A stretch of DNA of 64,000 nt from G963422445 sp963422445 (GTDB lineage Bacteria > Pseudomonadota > Alphaproteobacteria > Thalassobaculales > Thalassobaculaceae): the NCBI GenBank assembly GCA_963422445.2, contig OY729512.2, positions 6,014,001 through 6,078,000 on the forward strand, written 5' to 3'. Position 1 is the first letter of the stretch, and every line of letters begins with the position of its first letter. Below, in pieces: positions 18,230 through 27,440 of this stretch. The position numbers were made by a program, and so were the translations under genes. Under the pieces are notes generated by a model. The model saw only the letters and a program-made list of their open reading frames with translations, ran no database searches and had not been told where the DNA came from.

Positions 18230-19240
18230 ATGACAATGAGATCGACCATATCTGCTTACAGTATAAGTTCCGAAGATTTTGCCGACGCGGCAGCCACGAT
18301 ACAGGTCATCATGCCGTCAACACCCCAGTTTAACTGGCCGTTGCTCTCGGCACGGGCGGGTGCCGAGGTATGGGTCAAGCACGAAAACCATACCCCGACC
18401 GGCGCATTCAAGTTGCGGGGCGGCGTGATCTACGTCGATGCGCTGCTGCAACGCAACCCCGACTGCCCGGGAGTCGTTGCAGCGACACGAGGTAATCACG
18501 GTCAAAGCGTCGCCTGCGCGTCAACCCGCCGAGGCCTGACGTCGGTTGTCGTGGTGCCGCATGGCAATTCACTGGAGAAGAACGCCGCCATGCGCGCGCA
18601 GGGCGCGCAACTGATTGTCCACGGCGCGGATTTCCAGGAAGCCTACGAATACGCCGAAACTCTTGCCGCCGAACGTCAACTGCATCTGTTCAGCAGTTTC
18701 GACCCGACGCTCGTCCGTGGCGTTGGCACCTACGCTTGGGAGTTCCTGTCAAAAGTACCTGACCTTGATGCGATTTACGTTCCGATAGGCCTCGGGTCCG
18801 GAATCTGCGGGGTCATTGCGGCGCGCGACGCCCTGGGCCTCAAAACCCGGATAATCGGTGTGGTCGCCGAAGCCGCGCCGGCCTATGCACTGTCCTTCGA
18901 GCGCGGCGAGCCGGTTTCAACAAATTCAGCCGATACAATGGCCGACGGGATTGCTTGCCGCGTTCCATCGGTCGAAGCTCTGGAGGTGATTTGGCGCGGC
19001 GCCGATCATGTTGTCCGTGTAACCGAGGCCGAAATCAGGCAGGCTATGCGCCACTACTTCACGGACACCCACAACGTTGCCGAAGGCGCCGGGGCCGCTC
19101 CCCTTGCGGCACTTCTGAAAGAGTGCGAGACGATGACCGGCAAACGAGTCGGATTGATCCTGAGCGGGGGCAATGTTGACCGGACAGTGTTCCAGGCCAT
19201 TTTGGCCGAAACCGATATTGAGGAGGTCCGTAACCCATGA
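18230..19240 (+). CDS. Threonine-dehydratase-like PLP enzyme (fold type II)
   Basis: A 336-residue PLP-dependent ammonia-lyase or racemase of the threonine/serine dehydratase family. Motifs: WVKHENHTPTGAFKLRGG with the Schiff-base lysine (about residue 60), AATRGNHGQSVACAS binding substrate carboxylate, PIGLGSGICGVIAARDAL binding the PLP phosphate, and the late LILSGGNVDR. At this length there is no C-terminal ACT regulatory domain, so it is not a classical biosynthetic IlvA; related short enzymes act on serine, threonine or hydroxyaspartate. It is the first gene of a three-gene operon and its stop overlaps the next start by four bases. I start it at 18230 because homologues have about 25 residues before the NW-PLL region; an internal ATG at 18311 is the alternative. 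Confidence 0.8.
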   Translation: MTMRSTISAYSISSEDFADAAATIQVIMPSTPQFNWPLLSARAGAEVWVKHENHTPTGAFKLRGGVIYVDALLQRNPDCPGVVAATRGNHGQSVACASTRRGLTSVVVVPHGNSLEKNAAMRAQGAQLIVHGADFQEAYEYAETLAAERQLHLFSSFDPTLVRGVGTYAWEFLSKVPDLDAIYVPIGLGSGICGVIAARDALGLKTRIIGVVAEAAPAYALSFERGEPVSTNSADTMADGIACRVPSVEALEVIWRGADHVVRVTEAEIRQAMRHYFTDTHNVAEGAGAAPLAALLKECETMTGKRVGLILSGGNVDRTVFQAILAETDIEEVRNP

Positions 19241-19944
19241 CCGAGGAACTGTTTCGCGAGAATTCCTATCTCAAACAGTGCGATGCGACTGTGGTTGCAG
19301 TCAACGAAGACGGGATCGTGCTTGACAGGACGGTTTTTTATCCTGAAGGCGGCGGCCAGCCTGGCGACAGCGGCCGTCTCACGACGCCGGACGGCCGTGA
19401 GATCGCAATCACCGATACGCGTAAAGGCGGTACCGGAATTGTTCATGTGCCGGCCACCGGAAGCGCGGGGCTGGCGCCAGGCGCAATGGTCACGGCCATG
19501 ATCGACTGGGATCGCCGATACCGGCATATGCGTGTTCATACGGCACTGCACGTGTTGTGCATTCATGTCGATGGCGCAGTCACCGGCGGAGCCATCGGGG
19601 CAGGTCGGGGGCGCCTCGATTTCGACATTCCGGGCGAACGTCCAGACAAGATCACCCTGACGGAAAAACTAATGGAAACGGTCGCGGCGAACTACCCGCT
19701 CGACGTTTCCTGGATCACTGACGATGAACTGGCAGCCAATCCCGAACTCGTTCGTACGATGTCGGTAAAGCCGCCGAGCGGGTCTGGCCGGGTGCGCATG
19801 ATCCGGGTCGATAATAGCCTAGACTTTCAACCTTGCGGCGGCACCCATCTGAAGTCAACCGGCGAAATCGGCAAGGTCGCGGTTGGAAAGATCGAGAACA
19901 AGGGCCGGCAGAACCGCCGTATCACCATCACTCTTCAGGACTGA
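19237..19944 (+). CDS. AlaX-type alanyl-tRNA editing protein
   Basis: A free-standing homologue of the alanyl-tRNA synthetase editing domain (235 residues). Such proteins hydrolyse mischarged Ser-tRNA(Ala) or Gly-tRNA(Ala). Zinc-site motifs are HTALHVL (HxxxH) and FQPCGGTHLKSTGEIG (CxxxH). The N-terminal FYPEGGGQPGDSGRL is also characteristic. It lacks the synthetase catalytic domain. The ATG overlaps the upstream dehydratase stop (ATGA), so it is translationally coupled to a serine/threonine-type PLP enzyme, a pairing that suggests a shared link to hydroxy-amino-acid metabolism or tolerance. Confidence 0.88.
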   Translation: MTEELFRENSYLKQCDATVVAVNEDGIVLDRTVFYPEGGGQPGDSGRLTTPDGREIAITDTRKGGTGIVHVPATGSAGLAPGAMVTAMIDWDRRYRHMRVHTALHVLCIHVDGAVTGGAIGAGRGRLDFDIPGERPDKITLTEKLMETVAANYPLDVSWITDDELAANPELVRTMSVKPPSGSGRVRMIRVDNSLDFQPCGGTHLKSTGEIGKVAVGKIENKGRQNRRITITLQD

Positions 19945-19964
19945 GGCCCGGGAAGGGATTCGCC

Positions 19965-20867
19965 ATGGACGTCGAATTCGTGACCCTTGATGTGTTCACC
20001 GGACAACTCTTCGGCGGCAATCCCCTTGCGGTCATACCAGACGCCCGAAACCTGTCGACGACGCAGATGCAAGCGATCACCGCCGAATTCAACTATTCCG
20101 AAGCGACCTTCGTTCTGCCGTCTGAGGATCCGGCCGTCACCGCACGCGTACGGATATTCACGCCGATCCAGGAGATTTCCTTTTCAGGGCATCCGAATGT
20201 CGGAACGGCGGTCGCTCTGGCCCTGGACGGAACGACGCACGGACAACCAGTTGGTGATCGGATTCTCTTTGAAGAAGGAGTCGGTCTGGTCGGCATCGAC
20301 ATTCTGCGCGAAGGCCAGACTGCAGTTGGCGCCCGTTTCACGGCGCCTGGTGAAATAACCTTTGGCCCAATGTTCGAAGCGGACGCAATCGCCGAATCTG
20401 TCGGGCTTCCAGCGGACACGATCCGCAGCGACCGGCATTTGCCGCAGTCGGCGCAACTCGGCGAGCGCTTCGTGTTTGCAGAAGTCAGCGATCTCGAGTT
20501 CCTGCGACAAGCCACACCAATAATCGATCGGTTCAAATTGCATCTGCCCTCCGAATTGACCGACAGCCTTTATCTGTACACGCGAAACAAAGACGTACCT
20601 GATTCCCGGATTCGGGCGCGGGTATTTTCCCCGCTGAACGGCATTGCAGAAGATCCTGCAACAGGCAGTGCTGCCGCGATCCTGGGTGCTTTGATCGGGA
20701 AGCTTGAAAACGAAGCTGAGACTCTCACGATCACCATTGAACAGGGCATTGAAATGGGACGGCCAAGCCGCATCAATGTCGATATCCAGCGTGACAGTTC
20801 TAGTTCCCGGACCATTCGGGTTTCCGGACATGCAGTTCCGGTCATGCGGGGAACATTGACCCTCTGA
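19965..20867 (+). CDS. PhzF-family isomerase
   Basis: A 300-residue PhzF/DapF-like protein. The ATG at 19965 gives the family N-terminus FVTLDVFTGQLFGGNPLAV; an upstream in-frame start would overlap AlaX extensively and adds unrelated residues. Other family text is FNYSEATFVLP (the Glu is the usual catalytic residue), EISFSGHPNVGTAVAL and, near the end, EDPATGSAAAILGAL. PhzF itself isomerises a phenazine precursor, but most homologues outside phenazine clusters have unknown substrates and no phenazine genes are present here. It follows AlaX by 20 bp and is probably co-transcribed with it. Confidence 0.85.
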   Translation: MDVEFVTLDVFTGQLFGGNPLAVIPDARNLSTTQMQAITAEFNYSEATFVLPSEDPAVTARVRIFTPIQEISFSGHPNVGTAVALALDGTTHGQPVGDRILFEEGVGLVGIDILREGQTAVGARFTAPGEITFGPMFEADAIAESVGLPADTIRSDRHLPQSAQLGERFVFAEVSDLEFLRQATPIIDRFKLHLPSELTDSLYLYTRNKDVPDSRIRARVFSPLNGIAEDPATGSAAAILGALIGKLENEAETLTITIEQGIEMGRPSRINVDIQRDSSSSRTIRVSGHAVPVMRGTLTL

Positions 20868-21221
20868 CGCCGTGCACGCTCCGTTCCAGGCAAACACTCG
20901 CGATCGGCAACGGCTGCTTCAGGATCTGCCCCGTCATCGTTTTGCGACGGTTTTGGCCGAACCCTGTCGATGGTGAGGATTTTTGATAGAGTGGGCATAC
21001 AAAGTCAAATTGTCACGCTGGCGGGGCTCTCATCGGACAACTTTCCGCATGAGCTCAGGCGTCAGGATTTTGATCACTTCATCGTCAACATAAGAGTCTG
21101 TAAGACGCTGTGATGCCAATACCATTGGTGATTATATACTTGACTACGCGCCAAGATCGGCAAGCAGGTCGAGAATGGCGTCCTCGAATCCCTCGACAGG
21201 TCCCAACTCGGAAAACCTCTT
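20868..21221. other. Intergenic region, no gene recognised
   Basis: About 350 bp between the phzF-like gene and the left end of the IS66-type element. No coding-like frame, RNA gene or clear terminator was recognised. Confidence 0.5.
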
Positions 21222-21521
21222 GTAACCGTTTCGTTAGGCTGTGGAGACGTCCGTCGCGGTGCTCGCACGCATCGGCGCATTCCCGGATCAGGCCCGGGAT
21301 TCTAGCGGCTGAGTGTTCGTTTCCAATCCCGACGAAGGGGCCACAGTCGGCTATCGTTTTGGGTCTGGTAACGCCGCTCGCGATGCGATATCGTCGAGCA
21401 CATGGCGGTTCTCGACGAAGATTTTTCCGTAGACGGGGCGCTGGCCGAGGGCGGCGGCGGGATTTGGTTGCCGCCCAAGCTGCCCCGGCGGATACGCCGC
21501 ACGATTATCGATCCCTGTACG

Positions 21522-21602
21522 CGCGCGCCCGCGGGCGCGCGGATGCGGCGATCCCGGTCACCTCTGCACCTGGAGGTCGGAACGCCCGCCCGCGGGCGGG
21601 CG
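21522..21602. repeat. Two 20-bp GC palindromes around a repeated 33-bp core
   Basis: Perfect palindromes lie at 21522-21541 and 21583-21602, made only of G and C. Between them a 33-bp core (21550-21582, containing CACCTCTGCACCTGGAGG) recurs exactly at 61745-61777 on the other strand. There it is again followed directly by a palindrome (GAATCCATGGATTC). The shared core plus variable palindrome looks like a REP- or hairpin-type repeat family. Confidence 0.65.
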
Positions 21603-21670
21603 GATGCGGCTGAAGCGCGCTGCGAGGAGTTGCGCCGGGCGGAGTTGTCCGCCCGTACCGATGCCGGTTT

Positions 21671-23712
21671 GTGGAAGTCGCGGTTCTAAGGCCTGCCGTA
21701 GCAAGCTCGACGCGGCCGTCGAAGAGACGAAGAAGCTCCGGCCCGAGGTCAGGGCAGGCGCGCCCGGATTGCACCGGGATGTGGCGCGCCTGCGCAAGGA
21801 GCTTTCGCAAGACCTTAGCAGAGCCGTCGGCAGCGGCGACCCGGGCCCGGGAGAACCGGCTCGGAGCGCTGGAGGCCGAGAACCTCGAACTGCGCAAGGC
21901 CTTGCAGAGAGAGGAGGGCCACAAGGAGACGATCCGGGGGCAGAACGGCGGGATTGTCCGGCACGTTGCGGAGCTTCGGTGATTGCGCGACCAGAAGGAG
22001 ACGGTCAGGTCGCTGTCCTCGGAGCTTTACCGGGTGCGCCTGGCCCTGGAGGTCGCCGAGGCCGCGAAGGAGCGGCTGAAGAACCGGCTGTTGCGCGCGA
22101 CCGCGGCGGTGCGGTCGATGTCGCCGTCCCGCGCGACCGCGGAACTGCGCAGGGTCCTGAAGAGATCGCGTCGCCAGACGTCCACGCTCAAGTCGCTGGC
22201 CGGGGAGACCGCCCGTCTGCGCAAGGCCATCGAGGGAACGCGGTGCCGGATCGAGACGCTGGCGGCCCAGCTTGCCAAGCTCCGCTCGAGCCGGGCGACA
22301 CTGTCGAAGAGGCTCTACGGGCGTAAGAGCGAGCAGCGGCAGAAGCCGCGCTCGCAGCGCAAGCGCGGCCAGCAACGCGGCGCGCCCGGCCACGGCCGCA
22401 CCCAACGGCCCGGGCTCGACGAGCGGCCCGGGCTCGACGAGCGGCCCGAAGAGCCTGAGCTGCCGGAAGAGGAGCGGGTCTGCGGGATCTGCGGTCGACC
22501 CTATGCGCCGAATGGTGCCGAGCTATCCACTCTCGTCGAGATCGAGGTCATCGTATACAGGCGCGTGATCAGCCGTCAGCGATGGCGCCGGACCTGCGCA
22601 TGCGCGTCCTCGCCTGCGGAAGTGACGGCGCCCCGGTGCCGCGGCTGTTCCCCAGGACTCTCTACGGGATCAGCTTCCGGGCGCGTTTCCTCTTCGAACA
22701 TTGCGCCTGCTTCCGGCCTCTGCGCCGCATCGCCGCGTGGTTCACCAGCCAGGGAGTGGCGGTCTCGCCGGGGACGCTGGCCAACAGCCGCAAGCGCGTC
22801 GTGGCGCTGTTCGAGACGCTGTACGAGGCGATCCTGGCGCACCAGAACACTGCAGCGCTGCGCCATGCCGACGAGACCTCCTGGCGTGTGCAGGAGCTTC
22901 GCGGTGAGGACTGCTCGAGCCGCGCCTGGCTGTGGACCTCGGTCAGCAGCGACGCGGTCTGCTTCCATATCGACCCGAGCCGCAGCGCCGAGGCGGCGCT
23001 CAAACTGTTCGCCGAAGCTCTGCCCGACACGATCATCGTCTGCGACCGCGACAGCGCGTACAAGCGCCTCGTTCGCCTTCTCGGGGACAAGGTGATTCTG
23101 GCTTTCTGCTGGAGCCATCAACGCCGCGATTTTATCGAGGCCGGCGCCGGCCAGCCGCGGCTGGAGCAATGGTGCCAGGGATGGATCGGGCGGATCGCGG
23201 CGTTCTACCGCCTGAACAGGGAGCGGCTGACGCCTTACGACCCCGGCCGCAAACGCCAGACGGCGACGGTCAGGACGGCGACGCGCAAGCTGAAGAAAGC
23301 GCTCGACCGCCTGTTCGCGCAGGCCGAAGCGGAACGGGCCTCTTTGCCGGACCATGCGCGCGAGGCCAAGGCGCTGCGCTCCCTTCTCAACCATCGCGAC
23401 GGGCTGTGCGTCTTCCTCGACAAGCCCCAGACCCCGATGGACAACAACAAAGCCGAAAGCATCTTGCCTGCGCCAGCAATAGGACGAGGGCTGAGCTTCG
23501 GATCCGACAGCGAGGACGGCGCCAGGTTCACCACGATCATCTACTCGGTCGTGGGCACGCTCTCGATGAATGGCATCGACGTCCTGCGCTGCATGGAAGC
23601 GTGGCTGACAGCATGCGCGGAGAATGGCCGCAAGCCGCCCGACGACCTGTCGCCCTGGCTGCCGGGGTCGATGAGCGAGGCGCGCAGGCACGAGTTCACG
23701 GCGCCGGGATGA
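21671..23712 (+). pseudogene. IS66-family transposase (TnpC type), interrupted
   Basis: A long coiled-coil N-terminal region (RENRLGALEAENLELRKAL) is followed by an in-frame TGA at 21980-21982. The same frame then resumes with LSSELYRVRLALEVAEAAK and carries the IS66 zinc-finger text ERVCGICGRPYAPNGAEL and VIVYRRVISRQRWRRTCACA. At about 22620-22650 the reading shifts by one frame into RLFPRTLYGISFRARFLFEH. The catalytic domain then runs to the end: HADETSWRVQELR, IIVCDRDSAYKRLVRLLGDK, FCWSHQRRDF and MDNNKAESILPAPAIGR. Family members usually read NNxAER(AL)RP near the last motif. Two lesions make this copy inactive as written. Confidence 0.85.
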
Positions 23713-24580
23713 CCGGCGCGATCGAGTGCCGCGACGTCACCGTCGATGAAATGGCGCTTCTGCGCGCCCTGATCGCCGCCAATCCACAGCCCACCCGCGC
23801 CGCCCTGTCCAGGGAGTTCTGCCGGCGCATCGGATGGGTCAAGTCCGATGGCGGCCTCAAGGACATGATGGCGAGGGTGACCATGCTCGCCATGCACCGC
23901 GACCGCGTGATCGTTCTGCCGCCGCCGAGGAGACGACAGGGTCGCCCGAAGCCCATCGTCTTCGGACCCGACACCGAGCCGCCGCTGTTCCCGGCCCCGA
24001 CCACACTCGACGAGGGTCGCCCGCTCGACTTCCGCACCGTCGCGCCCAATACCCGCGAAGGGAAACTGTGGAACGAGGTCGTCGCCCGCTACCACGACCT
24101 CGGTTACAAGACCCTGGTCGGCGCCCGGATGCGTTACGCCGTCCATGATCGCAAACGGCTGGCCGCTGGCCATGCCCGGCGTCTCCACCGCCGCCTGGAA
24201 GCTCGACCCGCGCGGCCACTTCATCGGGTGGAACCCCCGAGCTGCGCGAGAAGACCCTGCCCCTGGTGGTCGACAACCCGAGGTTCCTGATCCTCCCGTG
24301 GGTCAATATCTCCAACCTCGGCTCGCACATCCTCGCCCGCGTCCGCCGTCACCTGCCCGAGGACTGGGCCGAGCGCTACAACACCACACCCGTGCTATCG
24401 AGACCTTCGTCGAAACCCCGCGCTACACCGGCGCCGTTTACAAAGCTTCGGGCTGGATTCGCGTCGGAACCACCCAGGGACGCGGCGCTACGACCGCCAC
24501 AAGCTCTACGACAAGCCCCGCAAGAACATCTGGCTGCCGGCCCCTTCGTCGGGATTGGAAACGAACGCTCAGCCGCTAGA
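23709..24580 (+). pseudogene. DUF4338 (DruA-like) passenger gene, several frameshifts
   Basis: The ATG at 23709 overlaps the transposase stop (ATGA). The first frame reads RALIAANPQPTRAALSREFC, GGLKDMMARVTMLAMHRD and LWNEVVARYHDLGYKTLVGA. It then continues in other frames with AMPGVSTAAWKLDPRGHFIG, VDNPRFLILPWVNISNLGSH and VYKASGWIRVGTTQGRG. This order matches DUF4338 proteins, the family that includes DruA of the Druantia anti-phage system. At least three indels (near 24150, 24270 and 24400) break it. The tight coupling to an IS66-type transposase suggests a transposon accessory role rather than a Druantia operon; no other Druantia gene is present. Confidence 0.7.
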
Positions 24581-24659
24581 ATCCCAGTCCTGATCCGGGA
24601 ATGCGACGATGCGTGCGAGCACCTCGACAGCCGTCTCCACGGTCTAACGGAACGGTTAC

Positions 24660-24953
24660 TATCGAAGGGATGGATGCCGAGGATTTGTTGGCGGACCAAG
24701 CCTATGACACGACTGCCATCCTGTCTTATTGTGAGGAGCATGAAGTCATTGCGGTGATTCCGCCGAAGCGCAACCGCAAGCACCCCAGAGCGTATGATGT
24801 CCATCTCTACCGACACCGGCATTTGGTGGAGAACGCCTTTCTGTGGCTCAAGCGCTGGCGTGGGATTGCCACGCGATACGCCAAGAATGCCGCATCGTTT
24901 CTTGCCGCGGTGCAGGTTCGGTGTCTGGCACTCTGGGCTGGTATTTTGTGACG
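24660..24953 (+). pseudogene. 3' remnant of an IS5/IS427-type transposase
   Basis: About 95 residues of the C-terminal part: DLLADQAYDTTAILSYCEEH, PPKRNRKHPRAYDVHLYRHR and FLWLKRWRGIATRYAKNAAS. It is nearly the same as the intact copy at 26604-27440. The 5' part is missing at the IS66 right end; the 3' terminal repeat ACGACACTATC is kept just before the IS1380 element. Confidence 0.85.
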
Positions 24954-24964
24954 ACACTATCTAG

Positions 24965-26602
24965 CCCGGATTTCTCATACTGGGTAGGTGCATCGGGGTT
25001 CTGTCTGTGAGATAGTGTTCTTTGACAAGGACATAGCTCAGGACAGAGGGGTTCCCCGATGCAAACACAGTGTAGCGCGGCATCGTTCGGTTTCCAAGCG
25101 GTCGAGGGGCGTTCGGTGGTGGCGTCGTTCGATGGCGGGACGCTGCGTTCGGACGCGGGCGCGTTGCTGCTCGGGGAAACGGATCGGGCGGTGGCGTTGA
25201 TCGACCGTTTTGCCGCCTGTTTCACCGACCATCGCGATCCGCGTCTGATCGAGCACGAGGTGCGCACGCTGGTGGGGCAGCGGGTGATGGGGATCGCGCT
25301 TGGCTGTGAGGACCTGAACGATCACGACCTGTTGCGTCACGATCCGGCGATGGCGGTGGTGGCGGGCAAGCTGGCGGCGAAGCGGTCCGATTGCGCCCCG
25401 GTGGCGGGCAAGTCGACGTTGAACCGCCTGGAGTTGGGCGGGCCGGAGCCGTCGCGCTGGCACAGGATCACCCACGACGGCGCGGCGATCGAGGCGTTGC
25501 CGGTGACGCTGTTCATGGAAGCGCACCGCGCGCCGCCGGACCGGATCGTGCTCGATCTCGACGCCACCGACGATCCGCTGCACGGCACGCAGGAGGGCCG
25601 CTTCTACCACGGCGACTATCGCGGCTCCTGCTCCTTGCCGCTGTATGTGTTCTGCGGGCGTCACCTGCTGGCCGCGAAGCTGCGCCGCTCCAACATCGAC
25701 GCCGCGGCCGGAGCGGTCGAGGAAGGGGCGCGGATTGTGTCGCAATGGCGCCGCCGCTGGCCGGGTTTGCAGGTTCTGCTGCGCGCCGATACGGGCTTCG
25801 CCCGCGACCCGCTGATGGCGTGGTGCGAGGCCAACGGTGTCGATTATCTGTTCGGTCCCGCGAAGAACAGGCGACTGGCGCGCGAGGTCGAGACCGAACT
25901 GGCGCACGCCCGCGCCCACAGCGTGCGCACCGGCAAGCCGCAACGCCGCTTCAGGGACTTCATGTGGCGCACGCACGATAGTTGGAGCCGCCCGCGCCGC
26001 GTCGTCGCCAAGGCCGAGTTCACCCACGGCAAGGCCAACCCGCGCTTCGTCGTCACCTCGCTCACCGCCGGCGAGACCCGGGCCCGGCGCCTCTACGAAC
26101 GGCTCTACTGCCGGCGCGGCGAGATGGAGACCCGCATCAAGGAATGCCAACGCGACCTGTTCGCCGACCGCACCTCAAGCCATACCATGCGCGCCAACCA
26201 GTTGCGCCTGTGGTTCGCCTCCATGGCCTATGTGCTGATGGGCGCGCTGCGGCGCATCGGCCTCGCCCACACCCGCCTCGCCGTCGCCACATGCGCCACC
26301 CTGCGCCTGAAGCTGTTGAAGATCGCCGCCTGGGTCCGGGTCAGCGTGCGCCGGGTCAAGATCGCCATGGCGTCGACCCACCCGTGCCAGAACGAGTTCC
26401 GCATCGCCCACGCCCGATGATCCGCCGCCGCGGCGTAAAGCGGCTCCCTTTACCCGTCCCCGCAACAACACGGAAACAGCGCCGAACAGACCAAACCGCC
26501 AAACGGCGGGCGAACCAACTCGCCCCAAAAATGCCAACCGGCCAAAGTCCGACCGTACACCGCGTCAAAACCGGAAATCCTGGGCAGTATGAGAAATCCG
26601 GG
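24965..26602 (+). mobile_element. Complete IS1380-family insertion sequence
   Basis: A 1,638-bp element with 15-bp perfect terminal repeats (CCCGGATTTCTCATA at 24965-24979 and its complement at 26588-26602). It sits exactly between the 3' end of one IS427-type copy and the 5' end of another. It contains one intact transposase gene. Confidence 0.9.
25059..26420 (+). CDS. IS1380-family transposase
   Basis: A 453-residue transposase, intact, from the ATG at 25059. Family text includes FDGGTLRSDAGALLLGETDR, FAACFTDHRDPRLIEHEV, ALGCEDLNDHDLLRHDPAM, GKSTLNRLE, IVLDLDATDDPLHGTQEGRF, VLLRADTGFARDPLMAWCE and MRANQLRLWFASMAYVLMGA. The catalytic acidic residues are expected in LDLDATDD, LRADTGF and the later RGEMETRIKE region. 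Length is normal for the family. It is the most complete-looking large transposase in the window and a plausible active copy. Confidence 0.95.
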   Translation: MQTQCSAASFGFQAVEGRSVVASFDGGTLRSDAGALLLGETDRAVALIDRFAACFTDHRDPRLIEHEVRTLVGQRVMGIALGCEDLNDHDLLRHDPAMAVVAGKLAAKRSDCAPVAGKSTLNRLELGGPEPSRWHRITHDGAAIEALPVTLFMEAHRAPPDRIVLDLDATDDPLHGTQEGRFYHGDYRGSCSLPLYVFCGRHLLAAKLRRSNIDAAAGAVEEGARIVSQWRRRWPGLQVLLRADTGFARDPLMAWCEANGVDYLFGPAKNRRLAREVETELAHARAHSVRTGKPQRRFRDFMWRTHDSWSRPRRVVAKAEFTHGKANPRFVVTSLTAGETRARRLYERLYCRRGEMETRIKECQRDLFADRTSSHTMRANQLRLWFASMAYVLMGALRRIGLAHTRLAVATCATLRLKLLKIAAWVRVSVRRVKIAMASTHPCQNEFRIAHAR

Positions 26603-26603
26603 C

Positions 26604-27440
26604 GATAGTGTCGTCATGAGTGATGTTCATCTGTACTATCTGTCGAACTCACTCGATGGTTCCTGGAGGCGACTCATAGGAATGGCTCATCGGCGTCACG
26701 ACATTTCGGACAGGGTCTGGCTGTTGCTGGAGCCTCATCTGCCTGGCCGAGCGGGACGTTGGGGTGGAGTGGCACAGGATAATCGACGGTTCATTAATGC
26801 GATCTTCTGGATTCTGCGCACCGGCGCTCCCTGGCGTGATTTGCCGCCAGACTATGGGGACTGGAAAAATACCCATCGTCGGTTCTGTCGCTGGCGGGAC
26901 AAGGGGCTCTGGGGGGCGTTGCTGGAGCCTCTAGTGGATGAGCCGGACGATGAGTGGCTGATGATTGACGCCCGTCATCTCAAGGTCCATCCCCATGCGA
27001 GCGGTGGCAATCAGGCGATGGGTCGCACAAAAGGGGGCTGAACACGAAGCTGCATCTGGCTGTGGACGCGCATGGGATGCCGGTGCGGGTGTTGGTGACC
27101 GAGGGGACGGCAGCAGATTGCAGTCAAGCGGTCGAGCTGATTGAAGGGATAGATGCCGAGTATTTGTTGGCGGACAAGGCCTATGACACGAATGCCATCC
27201 TGTCTTATTGTGAGGAGCATGAAGTCATTCCGGTGGTTCCGCCGAAGCGCAACCGCCAGCACCCCGGAGCGTATGATGTCCATCTCTACCGGCACCGGCA
27301 TTTGGTGGAGAACGCGTTTCTGTGGCTCAAGCGTTGGCGTGGGATTGCCACGCGATACGCCAGGAATGCCGCATCGTTCCTTGCCGCGGTGCAGATTCGG
27401 TGTCTGGCGCTCTGGGCTGGTATTTCGTGACGACACTATC
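26604..27440 (+). mobile_element. Complete IS5-family (IS427-type) insertion sequence
   Basis: An 837-bp element bounded by GATAGTGTCGTCA (26604-26616) and its complement (27428-27440). It has a two-frame transposase. Related sequence occurs at 24660-24953 (3' remnant) and 33000-33201 (short derivative). Confidence 0.9.
26682..27430 (+). CDS. IS427-type transposase read in two frames
   Basis: The first frame (ATG 26682) encodes the DUF4096-like N-terminal half: MAHRRHDISDRVWLLLEPHL, FINAIFWILRTGAPWRDLPP, and DEWLMIDARHLKVHPHASGG. It stops at 27039-27041. The second frame, offset by -1, continues with LNTKLHLAVDAHGMPVRVLV, LLADKAYDTNAILSYCEEH and FLWLKRWRGIATRYARNAAS to the stop at 27430. The switch point is AAAAGGGGG (27029-27037), a slippery-looking run, so the fusion is probably made by programmed -1 frameshifting as in other IS427-group elements, not by mutation. 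Confidence 0.88.

Larger units (their letters stand above)
21222..24659 (+). mobile_element. IS66-type element with DUF4338 passenger, decayed
   Basis: A 3.4-kb element bounded by imperfect inverted repeats at 21222-21248 and 24633-24659. Both begin GTAACCGTT, matching the GTAA ends of IS66-family elements, and weaker inverted similarity extends about 100 bp inward (to around 21345 and 24541). It contains a broken TnpC-type transposase followed by an overlapping DUF4338 gene. No intact tnpA or tnpB was recognised. The 8-bp flanks differ (AACCTCTT left, TATCGAAG right), so rearrangement after insertion is likely. The right end cuts into an IS427-type remnant. Confidence 0.7.

Noticed and set aside
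23709..24580. A Druantia defence operon
   Set aside because: Only a broken DUF4338 gene is present, inside a transposon; no druB-E-like helicase or other Druantia gene is nearby.
22576..26150. Long minus-strand frames opposite the IS66 and IS1380 transposases (22576-23691 and 25038-26150)
   Set aside because: Both are complements of well-recognised transposase frames and have repetitive Arg/His/Pro-rich text with no domain.
27029..27037. Frameshift in the IS427-type transposase as a disabling mutation
   Set aside because: It occurs at AAAAGGGGG between the two halves, where this IS group normally uses programmed frameshifting, and everything else in the element is intact.
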